Positions 33,407-42,190 of a stretch of 53,439 bases of DNA are shown here, piece after piece. The stretch's first letter is position 1. Each line of letters starts with the position of its first letter. The notes beneath the pieces are model-generated. The model did no database searches. It was given only the letters and a program-made list of their open reading frames with translations, and was not told the origin of the DNA. This DNA is from Planctomycetia bacterium (lineage in GTDB: Bacteria > Planctomycetota > Planctomycetia > Pirellulales > UBA1268): the NCBI GenBank assembly GCA_021414115.1, contig JAIOPD010000093.1, positions 1 through 53,439 on the forward strand, given 5' to 3'. The position numbers were made by a program, and so were the translations under genes.

Positions 33407-34984
33407 TCACCGCGAGAGATGACGGCGGTACTCCGCGTCGAGGTCGGCGTAGCTCCGCTTGCAGAGGCGGGAGAGAGTGTCGGGGTCGGCGGTGCCCGAG
33501 TAAACGCGGACGAGATACTCCACGAATGATTCGCGGTACCGACCGCCACTGCCGTTCATGAAGAAGTCGGCCAGGCCCGCGAACTGGCTGTAGAGCTGCG
33601 ACAGCCGCTCGTCCGCCTGCAATGCCTTGCGGCCGAGGCCGCACAGGTCGGCCAGCGGCACGAAAAAGCCCTCGTCGAGCCGCTCCTTCGCGGCGGGCAC
33701 CCGGCCCGCGTCGCGACCGCCCACGGTCCAGCCATAAGGCGTCGGCCGAATCGTCTCCAGATAGCAGCCGGCCGCCTCGATCACCCAGAAGCCGCACCGC
33801 TCACCGGCGAGTTGTCGCGCCTTCGTGATCACGTGCCGCGATTCGGCGAAGAGCTGGTGCGTGGCCTCGTGGTGGATCGTGATCGGATCGGGCTCCGCCG
33901 CATCGCCGGCCCTGTCCCCCTTGCCGCCGGCCTGGTCGATGAAAAACCAGATCGTCTTGGTCGGCGTCCAGTAGATGCCGTTGGTCCTCCCGATGAGCGG
34001 CTCGAGCGGCTCCAGTTCCTGGAGATAGTGCCCGCGGTCGGCACAGAGGATCGCGGAGTGGGGCGTGTGCGGGGCGGTTCGGCCCCGGCCGGTGAGCCGC
34101 TTCTCCAGATCCTTCGGTTCGAAGGCGAAGGCCCCGAAGACCTGCCGCCAGACGTCGGCCGTTTCCTCGAGTCGCAGGGCGAGGGCTGCGGCGTCATCGA
34201 GGCTCGCGGCAGAGACGATCTCCCAGTGATCGGAAAAAAACTCACGGCCGTGCTTCACGTCCCGCGGGGTCTTCGCGTCTTCGGCGGCCGTGATCCAGCG
34301 GCCGCGATCCAGCCGCTCCCCGGCGCGGTGGCGTTCCAGTTTCGCCTTCGGCATCCAGCCGAAGGCCGGATCATGGACCTCGCCCTTGTCGAGCCGCCGC
34401 GCGGCCTCGGGCCAGAGCCAGTCGTCGCCGCGCTTCACCCAGCCCCCGGCCGTGCGGGCCCGCTCGTGGTCGGGATCGTCGCGGAGGCAGAGAAAGAGGA
34501 GTCGAATCGCCTCGCACGACCGCTGGGGGAGGGGAGGGGCGTCGGGATCGACCGGCCTGGCGAGCTCATCGCGGGTCGGCACATGGTCATGCGAGCGGGA
34601 CGCCGCGACGGCATGCTCGAAAAAGCCGGAGGCCCGCGTGCGACGGGCCGCGCAGAAATCGTTCCAGATCGTCATCTCGTCGGGGGTGTCGATCGACGAG
34701 GGCTTCTCCAGCCGAGCCGGGATCGAGACGACGATCTGCCGCTCGCCCGCGGCGGGAAGGTCCCACTCCGTGATCGTCTTGGCCAACTCGGCGTGCCCAC
34801 CGTTCTCGGCAGTCTTGGCCAGCAACCCGGCCGCCGTGGCAAACGCGGTGTCGAGATCGGCAAGACCGGCGACCGGCCGTGCGGCAGGATCGGCGTGGCC
34901 GATGGAAGCCGTCGATACGACCGCGATGACGAGGGCGTGAAGGAGCCATCGCCGTTCGAGCGGCCATGATCCCTGACACCGCAT
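33407..34984 (-). CDS. Secreted DUF1570-like protein with an HEXXH motif
   Basis: Function unknown. The 525-residue protein begins with a signal peptide (about residues 12-31, LLHALVIAVVSTASIGHA). Near residue 372 it carries HEATHQLF, a gluzincin-like HEXXH pattern. About 25 residues later comes FWVIEAAGCYLETI, whose Glu could be the third zinc ligand. This arrangement is typical of the DUF1570 proteins abundant in planctomycetes; peptidase activity is inferred, not shown. The ATG at 34984 is preceded by GGGAGGG. It lies 26 bases downstream of the broken isomerase gene on the same strand. Confidence 0.75.
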   Translation of the reverse strand: MRCQGSWPLERRWLLHALVIAVVSTASIGHADPAARPVAGLADLDTAFATAAGLLAKTAENGGHAELAKTITEWDLPAAGERQIVVSIPARLEKPSSIDTPDEMTIWNDFCAARRTRASGFFEHAVAASRSHDHVPTRDELARPVDPDAPPLPQRSCEAIRLLFLCLRDDPDHERARTAGGWVKRGDDWLWPEAARRLDKGEVHDPAFGWMPKAKLERHRAGERLDRGRWITAAEDAKTPRDVKHGREFFSDHWEIVSAASLDDAAALALRLEETADVWRQVFGAFAFEPKDLEKRLTGRGRTAPHTPHSAILCADRGHYLQELEPLEPLIGRTNGIYWTPTKTIWFFIDQAGGKGDRAGDAAEPDPITIHHEATHQLFAESRHVITKARQLAGERCGFWVIEAAGCYLETIRPTPYGWTVGGRDAGRVPAAKERLDEGFFVPLADLCGLGRKALQADERLSQLYSQFAGLADFFMNGSGGRYRESFVEYLVRVYSGTADPDTLSRLCKRSYADLDAEYRRHLSR

Positions 34985-35010
34985 CACGCCCTCCCGCGGC
35001 ACGCCGCCGT

Positions 35011-35927
35011 TCAGGACTCCGCGAACGCCGAGTCGAACTGCCGGTTGCTCGGCGAGAAGTCGAGGTTTTTGACGAACCGTGCCGCCTCGGCGGCACCATG
35101 CTCGCGGTCCATCCCGCAATCTTCCCACTCCACCGACAGCGGTCCCTCGTAGCCCGCCTGGTTGAGGGCCCGGATGATCTCCTCGAAATCGACGCCGCCG
35201 CGGCCCGGCGAGCGGAAGTCCCAGCCCCGGCGGGGATCGCCGAAGTTGATGTGGCTGCCGAGGATGCCGGTGCGGCCGTTCAAGGTCACGATCGCATCCT
35301 TCACGTGGACGTGATAGATGCGGTCGTGGAACGAGCGGATGAACTCCACGGAACTCACGCCCTGCCAATGAAGATGGCTGGGGTCGAAGTTGAAGCCGAA
35401 CTCCTCGCGGCGACCGAGCGCGTCGAGTGCCCGCTGGGCCGTGAAGATGTCGAAGGCGATTTCGGTGGGATGCACCTCCAGCGCGAACCGCACGCCGCAC
35501 TCCGCAAACACGTCGAGAATCGGATGCCAGCGTTCGGCGAACTCCGCGAAGCCCGCATCGATCATCGCGTCGGACACCGGCGGGAAAGAGTAGAGGAAGT
35601 GCCAGATCGAGGATCCCGTGAACCCGTTGACGACCGAGACGCCGAGTTTTTGGGCCGCCCGCGCCGTCCGCTTCATCTCCTCGGCCGCCCGCTTGTTGAC
35701 GCCCGCCGGGTCGCCGTCGCCCCAGACGTGCGGCGGCAGGATCGACTTGTGCCGCTCGTCGATCCGGTCGCAGACGGCCTGGCCGACGAGATGGTTGGAA
35801 ATCGCGTAGACGGAGAGATCGTGCCGCTCGAGCGTGTCGCGCTTGGACGCGCAGTAACCGCTCTCCTCGAGGGCGCGGGTGACGTCGAAGTGGTCGGGCC
35901 GGTGAACAGGGTGATGGGACGGGGCAT
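35011..35927 (-). pseudogene. Sugar phosphate isomerase/epimerase (TIM barrel) with an out-of-frame internal deletion
   Basis: Member of the xylose-isomerase-like TIM-barrel family. The body is well conserved: [63 protein letters not shown] and [15 protein letters not shown], which include the metal-binding Glu, Asp, His and Glu. The start at 35927 gives [10 protein letters not shown], but at about 35897 the frame jumps directly to [14 protein letters not shown]. Relatives have about 25-30 residues between these points (the segment ending in a CWGD-like motif), so roughly 80 bases are absent and the frame is lost. A truncated product from an internal start such as 35676 would lack the first strands of the barrel. 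Confidence 0.8.
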
Positions 35928-36015
35928 GCGACGTGGCTCCGTGGCGGTAGGCGAATGATTCCCGGGACGACCTGCGGATTGTGCCAGATTCGACCCGGCG
36001 AGCAACACCCGGCCG

Positions 36016-37200
36016 TCACTGGCGGATCACGCGGCGAAGCAGCCACCAGCCCCAGAGCGTGATCAGCACGTTGCCCATCCAGACCGCGACGGGCGGGACG
36101 GAACCCCGCTTCGCCTGGTCGACGCCGAGCATGAAGATCGGGTAATAGACGAACAGGATCGGCAGGAAGCAGAGGAAGAAGCTCGTGAGAAAGTCGGCGT
36201 TCCGCATCCGGATCGCCATCGGTGCCCCGACCAGCAGGAAGCAGAGGCAGCTGAAGCCGTTCGCCCACCGTCGCCAGGGCTCCATGATGATCCGGTTGAG
36301 CCTGCTCCGTTCCTGCCGGAGCAGTTCCCGCTCGTAGGCCGTGTGCACGGGCGAGGTCATTTCCATCCGGCCGGTGAGCATGCTCATCGCCGTCTTGCCG
36401 GCGGCGAGCTGCTCGATGCCGTCGATTTTTTTCATCTCGTCGAGGCGAGCCGTTGTGAACTGGGCCATCGCGATCTCCGAGGGGCTCGTCGATGTCGTGC
36501 TTTTGCGACTGACGGCGTCGAGAGGCACTTCGCGAACGATCGAGTCGGGAAACGAGGCGGTGTAGTCGCCCATGTGCAGCGTGCCGTCGCGGAACGTGAC
36601 GACGAGCGTGCCCTTGGCCGCGTCGGCGCTGAGTTCGGCCTCGGCCGCCGAGACGGTGGCCGGCGGCCCGTTGCTGCTGGACTGAAAGGTGAGCGTGGGC
36701 CGGATCAGCCGCTTCCCGTCCACGGCCTTGACGTTGATCGAGATCTGCGCGGTGCTGTACGACCGCTGCTGCCGAAGCCGGCCATAGATGATCTGCTCGA
36801 CGCTGCTGACCACGACCTGCCGCACGCCGTCGCGGCCCCACGACACGGCGACGTCGTTGAGCCAGACCGACACGAAACTCACGACCAGCGCGAGTGCCGC
36901 CGCCGGCCAGATGATCGCCACCGGCGAGATGCCTGCCGCCTTGAGCGCGATCACCTCGTTGGAGGCCGACATCCGGCCGAAGACGCTCGCCACCGCGAAG
37001 AGCATCGTGCCCGGCACGGCGAACCGCATCGCCTCGGGGAGGACGTAGGGGACCAGCATCAGGATCTGGATGAGGCCGAGCCCCTGCTGCTGGGCCTCGC
37101 GGACCAGGCCGACGACCAGCATGAAGAGCGTGAGCGCCGTGAGCGCCACCAGGAAGACCTGGAGCAACTCCCAGAGCACGTATCGCGAGATGATCTTCAT
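36016..37200 (-). CDS. LptF/LptG-family permease
   Basis: Inner-membrane half of the LPS export ABC complex by family. The 394 residues give three N-terminal helices (about 10-30, 55-75, 100-118), a periplasmic beta domain (about 120-290) and three C-terminal helices (from about 305). The N-terminal LLQVFLVALTALTLFMLVVG and VPGTMLFAVASVFGRMSASN followed by E-x-x-ALKAAGIS are typical YjgP/YjgQ motifs. The second subunit and the ATPase LptB are not nearby. It lies 82 bases after the WaaP-like kinase gene, and the same strand continues to the PP2C gene, suggesting an envelope-related cluster. Confidence 0.85.
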   Translation of the reverse strand: MKIISRYVLWELLQVFLVALTALTLFMLVVGLVREAQQQGLGLIQILMLVPYVLPEAMRFAVPGTMLFAVASVFGRMSASNEVIALKAAGISPVAIIWPAAALALVVSFVSVWLNDVAVSWGRDGVRQVVVSSVEQIIYGRLRQQRSYSTAQISINVKAVDGKRLIRPTLTFQSSSNGPPATVSAAEAELSADAAKGTLVVTFRDGTLHMGDYTASFPDSIVREVPLDAVSRKSTTSTSPSEIAMAQFTTARLDEMKKIDGIEQLAAGKTAMSMLTGRMEMTSPVHTAYERELLRQERSRLNRIIMEPWRRWANGFSCLCFLLVGAPMAIRMRNADFLTSFFLCFLPILFVYYPIFMLGVDQAKRGSVPPVAVWMGNVLITLWGWWLLRRVIRQ

Positions 37201-37282
37201 GGCCGCGGGAGTGTAGCGGCGGCGGTGTGGCCGGCGGCAGGCCGATTTGGCCCGCTGAACCCGGCCCGTCGCGGGTTCGGCC

Positions 37283-38146
37283 TCAGGCCGCCGCCCGGCG
37301 GTGTGCGATCTCGGGGAAGGCCTCGCTGAAGGCGTGGCCGGTCTTGGAGCGGATGCCGAGCACCGTCAGCAGCCTGCGTCGGCAGGCCCGGAAGGGGATG
37401 GCCACGCAGCGGTGGGCACGGATCCACCAGGGCCGCATCCGCTGCATGTCGGCAAGGCTCAGGCCGACCTGGTCGGGGCGGTGCTTCACGCGATGCTTGA
37501 GCAGATGGTAGTCGTCGCACCGCTGGAGGAGGCGGAGCAGACCGCCGAATGCGACAGCCGCCAGGCGGCTGTTCGCGGGCAGGCCGAACGAGATCTGGTA
37601 GTCGATCAGATGCGGGCGGCCTGCCTCGTCGACGAGGATGTTCTCGCGCTTGTGAAGATCGACATGGGCCACGCCGCGGCGATGGGCCTCCGCGAGGATC
37701 GCCGCCAGCCGCGGGAAGAACCAGTCGTCGACCTGCTCGCCTTCGGCCAGCGCATGGCCCTCGATCCATTGGTGCGCGACGGCCGTCGGGAGCGGTTTTC
37801 CAGCGGCGCGGATGTCGCCGAGCGAGACGGGTGTGCCCTCGATGCCGGCGAGGCGGTCCATGAACCACCGCTCGCGGGCGGCGAGGAACCGGCCCAGCCA
37901 GCCCATCGGCACCACCGAAATCGACTGCGTGCGGTTGAACTTGCACTTCGCGGTGCGGGTCGCCGACCGGTAGATCGCCGTGGCGGCCCACGAGTCATGC
38001 TTGAGCGTTTCGACGTGGCGGTAGGTCTCGTCGCCGAGATCGATCATCTGCGGAGGCTCGGCATGGCCAAGGGCCCGAAACATGGCCGGCCGAGGACGGG
38101 ACGTCGCAGCCTCGGAATGCGTCTGCAGGGCCGCCGTGGATCCCAT
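37283..38146 (-). CDS. Lipopolysaccharide kinase-like protein (WaaP/InaA type)
   Basis: A 287-residue protein-kinase-fold enzyme likely to phosphorylate a sugar of an envelope glycolipid. The catalytic loop reads VAHVDLHKRENILVDE and the metal-binding segment HLIDYQISFG (residues about 175-205), with the catalytic Asp and downstream Asn/Asp in place. The N-terminal half carries a basic region (TAKCKFNRT). The start at 38146 has AGGGAGA four bases before the ATG and is preferred over a longer upstream frame. Its neighbour is an LPS-export permease, which supports an LPS core kinase role. The exact acceptor is unknown. Confidence 0.75.
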   Translation of the reverse strand: MGSTAALQTHSEAATSRPRPAMFRALGHAEPPQMIDLGDETYRHVETLKHDSWAATAIYRSATRTAKCKFNRTQSISVVPMGWLGRFLAARERWFMDRLAGIEGTPVSLGDIRAAGKPLPTAVAHQWIEGHALAEGEQVDDWFFPRLAAILAEAHRRGVAHVDLHKRENILVDEAGRPHLIDYQISFGLPANSRLAAVAFGGLLRLLQRCDDYHLLKHRVKHRPDQVGLSLADMQRMRPWWIRAHRCVAIPFRACRRRLLTVLGIRSKTGHAFSEAFPEIAHRRAAA

Positions 38147-38316
38147 CGTGTCTCCCTGGACCGTTGACGAAGTACCGATCGCGTCCCAAGGCGATCGACG
38201 TCGTGCGAGCGGACACTGGAGCCGTTTTGCCACCCGATCGTCCGTCGCCCGCTGACTGGGCAAGCCGGGCGACGGGCGGTGGCAGACTTTGACGGCTGCG
38301 CGAGGGTTTCCGGGAG

Positions 38317-39645
38317 TCAGCCGTGGGCGGTGTCATCGCCGCGGGCGGCATCGATCGAGCGGCGATAGCCGGCGATCGCCTCGGCTGCCGCCGTGAGGGC
38401 CGCGGGGAGGTCGCCTGCCGTGATCCGCGACCGCGCCGCGGAGACGGCGGCGAGCAATCGGTCGCGTTCCTGCGTCGAGAGGCCGTGGGCGGCTGATTCA
38501 ACGCTCGCCACGATGCCTTCGAGAAGCGGCGCCGACGGCGTGCAGTCATAGGTGCGGTAGGGTCCGCCTCCGAGTTTCGCACCCACGGGCAGCACGCGAA
38601 CCGGTCCGGCGGACGAGGCGAAGGAGGAGAGCACGGCCGCGAGCAGGCAGCCGATGAACAGCAGAGCCATCGTGATCGAGAGGATGAGGGCCACCGGAAA
38701 CGCCAACTCATCCCCCAGCAGGCCGCCGATTCCGTCCGCGCCCATCAGCCCGCTCCACGGGTTGAAGACCAGGGCCGTCAGCAGGCTGACAGCCGCCCCA
38801 GAGAGCAGTTTCACCGGAATGGGCTGGGGCTTCGCGGTCACGGTTTCGTCGGTGAGCGGCCAGGGCTGATCGCCCGGGGCGACCTGCGAGGCCTCCTTCT
38901 CGCCGGCTCGCGCCACGATCACGGTGACGTTGTCGGGCGCGCCTCGGACGAGCGTCAGCCCCACGAGCGCGGCCGCCGCCGCGTCCGGCGCGAGGCCGCC
39001 CGCGAGCAGGCCGATCTCTTCGTCGGCCACTTGTCCGGAGAGGCCGTCGGTGCAGAGCACGAACACGTCACGGGCTTCCACCGGGAACGGCCCCTCGACA
39101 TCGACGTCGACCTTGGGCTGGGGGCCGACGGACCGCGTGATGATGTTTTTCGGCACGGGCTCGTCGCTGCCGGCCGTGCGTTGGCCCGCCAGCTCCCACG
39201 ACAGCGAGTGATCGCGGGACAACTGGTCGATCCTGCCCCCGCGGACGCGATAGGCACGGCTGTCACCGACGTGGCCGACGAGCGCGCCGCGTGGCACCAG
39301 CGCCAACGCCGTGCAAGTGGTGCCCATGCCCTTGAGATCGGCGGCGTTCTCGCCGCGTTCGTGGATGACCGCGTGGGCCTGCCGAATGGCCGCGTCGAGA
39401 GCCCGCGGCGGCGATCGGGCGGCCAGTTTCTCGTAGACGAGCGGCACGTGCTCGACGGCCAGGGCGCTGGCCATCTCGCCGGCCGCATGGGCCCCCATGC
39501 CGTCGGCGACCACGAGCAGCCAGCCCCGGCGGCGGTATTGATCGGCGCTCCACGGCGCGAGCACCACGTTGGAATCCTGGTTGCTCGCGCGCCGCCGCCC
39601 GATGTCGGTGAGTTCGCAGCAGTCGAGGCTCGTGCCTGATCCCAC
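38317..39645 (-). CDS. PP2C-type serine/threonine phosphatase with membrane tail
   Basis: Dephosphorylates Ser/Thr phosphoproteins at the cytoplasmic face. The PP2C domain fills residues about 1-250: NQDSNVV, VVADGMGAHAAGE, GTTCTALALV, HVGDSRAYRVRGG, LCTDGLSGQVADEEI and DNVTVIVAR supply the metal-binding aspartates. Two helices follow (about 285-302 and 325-350), then a 90-residue helical tail. The GTG at 39645 is chosen because the domain begins right after it; no ATG fits. No Ser/Thr kinase gene is adjacent. The WaaP-like kinase gene follows it on the same strand, 170 bases away. Confidence 0.85.
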   Translation of the reverse strand: MGSGTSLDCCELTDIGRRRASNQDSNVVLAPWSADQYRRRGWLLVVADGMGAHAAGEMASALAVEHVPLVYEKLAARSPPRALDAAIRQAHAVIHERGENAADLKGMGTTCTALALVPRGALVGHVGDSRAYRVRGGRIDQLSRDHSLSWELAGQRTAGSDEPVPKNIITRSVGPQPKVDVDVEGPFPVEARDVFVLCTDGLSGQVADEEIGLLAGGLAPDAAAAALVGLTLVRGAPDNVTVIVARAGEKEASQVAPGDQPWPLTDETVTAKPQPIPVKLLSGAAVSLLTALVFNPWSGLMGADGIGGLLGDELAFPVALILSITMALLFIGCLLAAVLSSFASSAGPVRVLPVGAKLGGGPYRTYDCTPSAPLLEGIVASVESAAHGLSTQERDRLLAAVSAARSRITAGDLPAALTAAAEAIAGYRRSIDAARGDDTAHG

Positions 39646-39802
39646 GCTTCGGGCCTCGGACCATAGGGTGGAGGGAAGTTGGCCGCGGAAAAGCAGGAGT
39701 CTAGCCGGCCGACGGGGACGTCGCGACCTGGAGAGTTTGGGGCAACCTGCGCGAGGACCGCTGGTCTGGCGGCAGGCGACCGCAGCGCCTATCGTCCGCC
39801 GC

Positions 39803-40441
39803 ATGGAACGGGCCTTCTCCAGCGCGTGGTTCCCGTGTGGTGGTCGCCGTCGGGCGGCCGCCGTCGCGGCCGCGTTCGTCGTCGCCGCCCTGGCCGCGGG
39901 CTGTGTCCAGCGGCGGATGACGATCCGCAGCAACCCGCCCGGCGCACTCGTCTATGTGGACGACTACCAGATCGGCACCACGCCGGTCTCGCACGACTTC
40001 GTCTACTACGGCACCCGCAAGATCCGCCTCGTGAAGGACGGCTACGAGACGCTCACCGTGCGGCAGCCGTTTCCGACCCCGTGGTACGAGATCTTCCCGC
40101 TCGACTTCGTCACCGAGAACCTGATCCCGTGGGAGGTCCGCGACGAGCGGTCGGTCGAACTCGCCATGCAGCCGGCGGCATCGACACCGCCGGAACTCGT
40201 GGTCGCGCGGGCGGAGCAGGTGCGGCTCGCGGCCGGTAGTCTTCCCCCCGCCACGCCGCAGCCGGCGGTTCGGCCGGTGCAGCCGATTCCGGTACCGCCG
40301 CCGCAGCCCTTCGCGGCCCAGCCACTGCCCGCCCCGAGTCAGCAGCCCCTCATCCTCCCGCCGCCACAGCCTTTCCAGGGTCTGCAGCCGCCGCTGCAGA
40401 ATGCGCCGTCGCAGGGCATCCCGTCGCTCGGCATGCCATAA
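39803..40441 (+). CDS. PEGA-domain lipoprotein with Pro/Gln-rich tail
   Basis: The 212-residue protein has a lipoprotein signal ending in the lipobox LAAGC (Cys at about residue 34). A PEGA domain (about 38-80) follows: MTIRSNPPGALVYVDDYQIG, then TPVSHDFVYYGTRKIRLVKDGY. The last 80 residues are Pro/Gln-rich and probably extended, perhaps reaching through peptidoglycan. PEGA domains are thought to be wall- or surface-associated binding modules. The gene is divergent from PP2C and ends seven bases before the ligase gene. Confidence 0.78.
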   Translation: MERAFSSAWFPCGGRRRAAAVAAAFVVAALAAGCVQRRMTIRSNPPGALVYVDDYQIGTTPVSHDFVYYGTRKIRLVKDGYETLTVRQPFPTPWYEIFPLDFVTENLIPWEVRDERSVELAMQPAASTPPELVVARAEQVRLAAGSLPPATPQPAVRPVQPIPVPPPQPFAAQPLPAPSQQPLILPPPQPFQGLQPPLQNAPSQGIPSLGMP

Positions 40442-40448
40442 TCCCGGC

Positions 40449-41753
40449 ATGTCGTCTGCTCGCCCTTCCGATCGCCCCCTCGGCCGCGCGTCGGTCGAAT
40501 CACTGAAGCTCGACCGGCTCCGCGGTCTGCTGCGGGAGATTCTCCCGCACAACGCCTTCTACGCCGCGAAGCTGGCCCGGGTGACCGACGCGGCCGCGAT
40601 CAAGTCGCTCGACGAACTCGCCGACTGGCCGTTCACCTACAAGGATGAACTCGTCGAAGCCGCGGCATCGACCGGCCGTCCCGTCAACCTCACCTGGGAG
40701 CCGGCCCGGTATGTCCGGTATCACCAGACCAGCGGCACGCACGGGCGGCCGCTGCCCGTGCTCGACACGGCCGCCGACTGGGCGTGGTGGATGGATTGCT
40801 GGCGGACGATCCTTGATCGCGGCGGCGTGACCGCCGGCGATCGCCTGCTGGTGGCCTCGTCCTTCGGGCCCTACGCGGGCTTCTGGAGCGGCTTCGACGC
40901 GGCGCTCGCCCGCGGCGCGATGGCGATCCCGACCGGCGGACTCACGAGCCTTGCACGGCTCGACCTGATCCGTAGCCTGGGAGCCACGGTGCTGCTCGCG
41001 ACGCCGAGTTATGCACTCCATCTCGCCGAGGTGGCCGCCGACAACAAGATCGACACCACGGGGCTGGGCATTCGCCTCGTGATCGTGGCGGGTGAGCCGG
41101 GCGGGTCGGTCCGCACGACCCGGTCGCGGATCGCCGCTGCCTGGGCCGCCGAGGTGCTCGACCACGCCGGCGCCACCGAGGTGGGGCCGTGGGGCGTGGG
41201 CGACCCGCACGGCGACGGCCTCGACGTGATCGAGGAATGGTTTCACCCCGAGTTCCTCGCGCTGGCGACCGGGAGCCCTGCGGCGCCGGGTGAACTCGCC
41301 GAACTCGTGCTCACGACGCTCGGCCGCACCGGTGCGCCCGTCATCCGCTATCGCACCGGCGACGTCGTGCGGGCAACCTGGGCCGCCGCCGGCGACGTGG
41401 CCGCCGGTGCCTGTCCGTGGGTCCGGCTCGACGGCGGCATCCTCGGGCGGACCGACGACATGCTGGTGGTCCGCGGCGTCAACGTCTTCCCGCACGCGAT
41501 CGAAGAGATCGTCCGCGGGTTCCCCGAGGTGGTCGAGCACCAGCTCACGGTGGCGACGCGGGAGAGTCTCGACCAGCTTTCGCTTGCCATCGAGGACAGG
41601 CTCGACGATCCGGACCGCGTGGCCCGCGAACTCCAGGTGCGTCTCGGCCTGCGGGTCGATGTAACGACGGTGCCGATCGGCAGCCTGCCACGGTTCGAGG
41701 GCAAGGGCCGCCGGATCATCGACCTCCGCGAGCGTTCCCGAGGAGAACCATGA
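40449..41753 (+). CDS. PaaK-like AMP-forming acyl-CoA ligase
   Basis: A 434-residue adenylate-forming enzyme close to phenylacetate-CoA ligase. Landmarks are the phosphate-binding loop HQTSGTHGRP near residue 97, the A5-like GATEVGPWG near 240, YRTGDVV near 300, and the hinge GRTDDMLVVRGVNVFPHAIE near 335. It would activate a carboxylate with ATP and pass it to CoA in the cytoplasm; the substrate is unknown and aromatic acids are a family guess. Its stop overlaps the start of the DUF971 gene (ATGA), so the two are translationally coupled. Confidence 0.82.
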   Translation: MSSARPSDRPLGRASVESLKLDRLRGLLREILPHNAFYAAKLARVTDAAAIKSLDELADWPFTYKDELVEAAASTGRPVNLTWEPARYVRYHQTSGTHGRPLPVLDTAADWAWWMDCWRTILDRGGVTAGDRLLVASSFGPYAGFWSGFDAALARGAMAIPTGGLTSLARLDLIRSLGATVLLATPSYALHLAEVAADNKIDTTGLGIRLVIVAGEPGGSVRTTRSRIAAAWAAEVLDHAGATEVGPWGVGDPHGDGLDVIEEWFHPEFLALATGSPAAPGELAELVLTTLGRTGAPVIRYRTGDVVRATWAAAGDVAAGACPWVRLDGGILGRTDDMLVVRGVNVFPHAIEEIVRGFPEVVEHQLTVATRESLDQLSLAIEDRLDDPDRVARELQVRLGLRVDVTTVPIGSLPRFEGKGRRIIDLRERSRGEP

Positions 41754-42070
41754 CCACGCCCGTACCCACGTCGATCCGCCGGCTCGACGACCCCCGCGCA
41801 CCGTCCGCGATCGAGATCGTGTGGAGCGACGGGAAGGCCGCGGTGTACACGCCCCGGCTCCTCCGCGACGCCTGCCCGTGCGCGACCTGCCGGGAGAAGC
41901 GTGCCGTCACGGCACCGCCGCCGCTGCTCAACGTGCTCGCGCCCGAGGAAGTCGCGCCGCTCGAGGTCGTCGGCATGCAGCCCGTCGGCCAATACGCCTA
42001 CTCGATCGAGTTTTCCGACGGCCACTCCAGTGGCATCTACACGCTCGAGTATCTCCGCGAACTGGCCTGA
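41750..42070 (+). CDS. DUF971 (GBBH-like N-terminal domain) protein
   Basis: A small 106-residue protein made of a single DUF971 domain: IEIVWSDGKAAVYTPRLLRD, then CPCATCREK with three closely spaced cysteines, and YSIEFSDGHSSGIYTLEYLR. The domain also forms the N-terminus of gamma-butyrobetaine hydroxylase and is often linked to iron-sulfur assembly proteins (Mrp/ApbC), where the cysteines may bind zinc or iron. AGGAGA precedes the ATG. It is coupled to the ligase gene; a joint function is unknown. Confidence 0.85.
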   Translation: MTTPVPTSIRRLDDPRAPSAIEIVWSDGKAAVYTPRLLRDACPCATCREKRAVTAPPPLLNVLAPEEVAPLEVVGMQPVGQYAYSIEFSDGHSSGIYTLEYLRELA

Positions 42071-42120
42071 TCGCCGCAGCTGATCTGCTCCCGTTTCGAG
42101 GCGATCTTGGATGCGGCGCT

Positions 42121-42160
42121 CAGGAAGCCCGGAGCGCGAGCGACGGGTATACGGGTGGCG
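42121..42160 (+). repeat. Short palindromic repeat, family B, copy 5
   Basis: GGAAGCCCGGAGCGCGAG followed by CGACGGGTATACGGGTGGCG, matching the left block at 21205 almost base for base. It lies between the convergent DUF971 and AhpD-like genes. Confidence 0.65.
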
Positions 42161-42190
42161 AGTGCCGACCTTCCGGAACCAACCTTTTCG

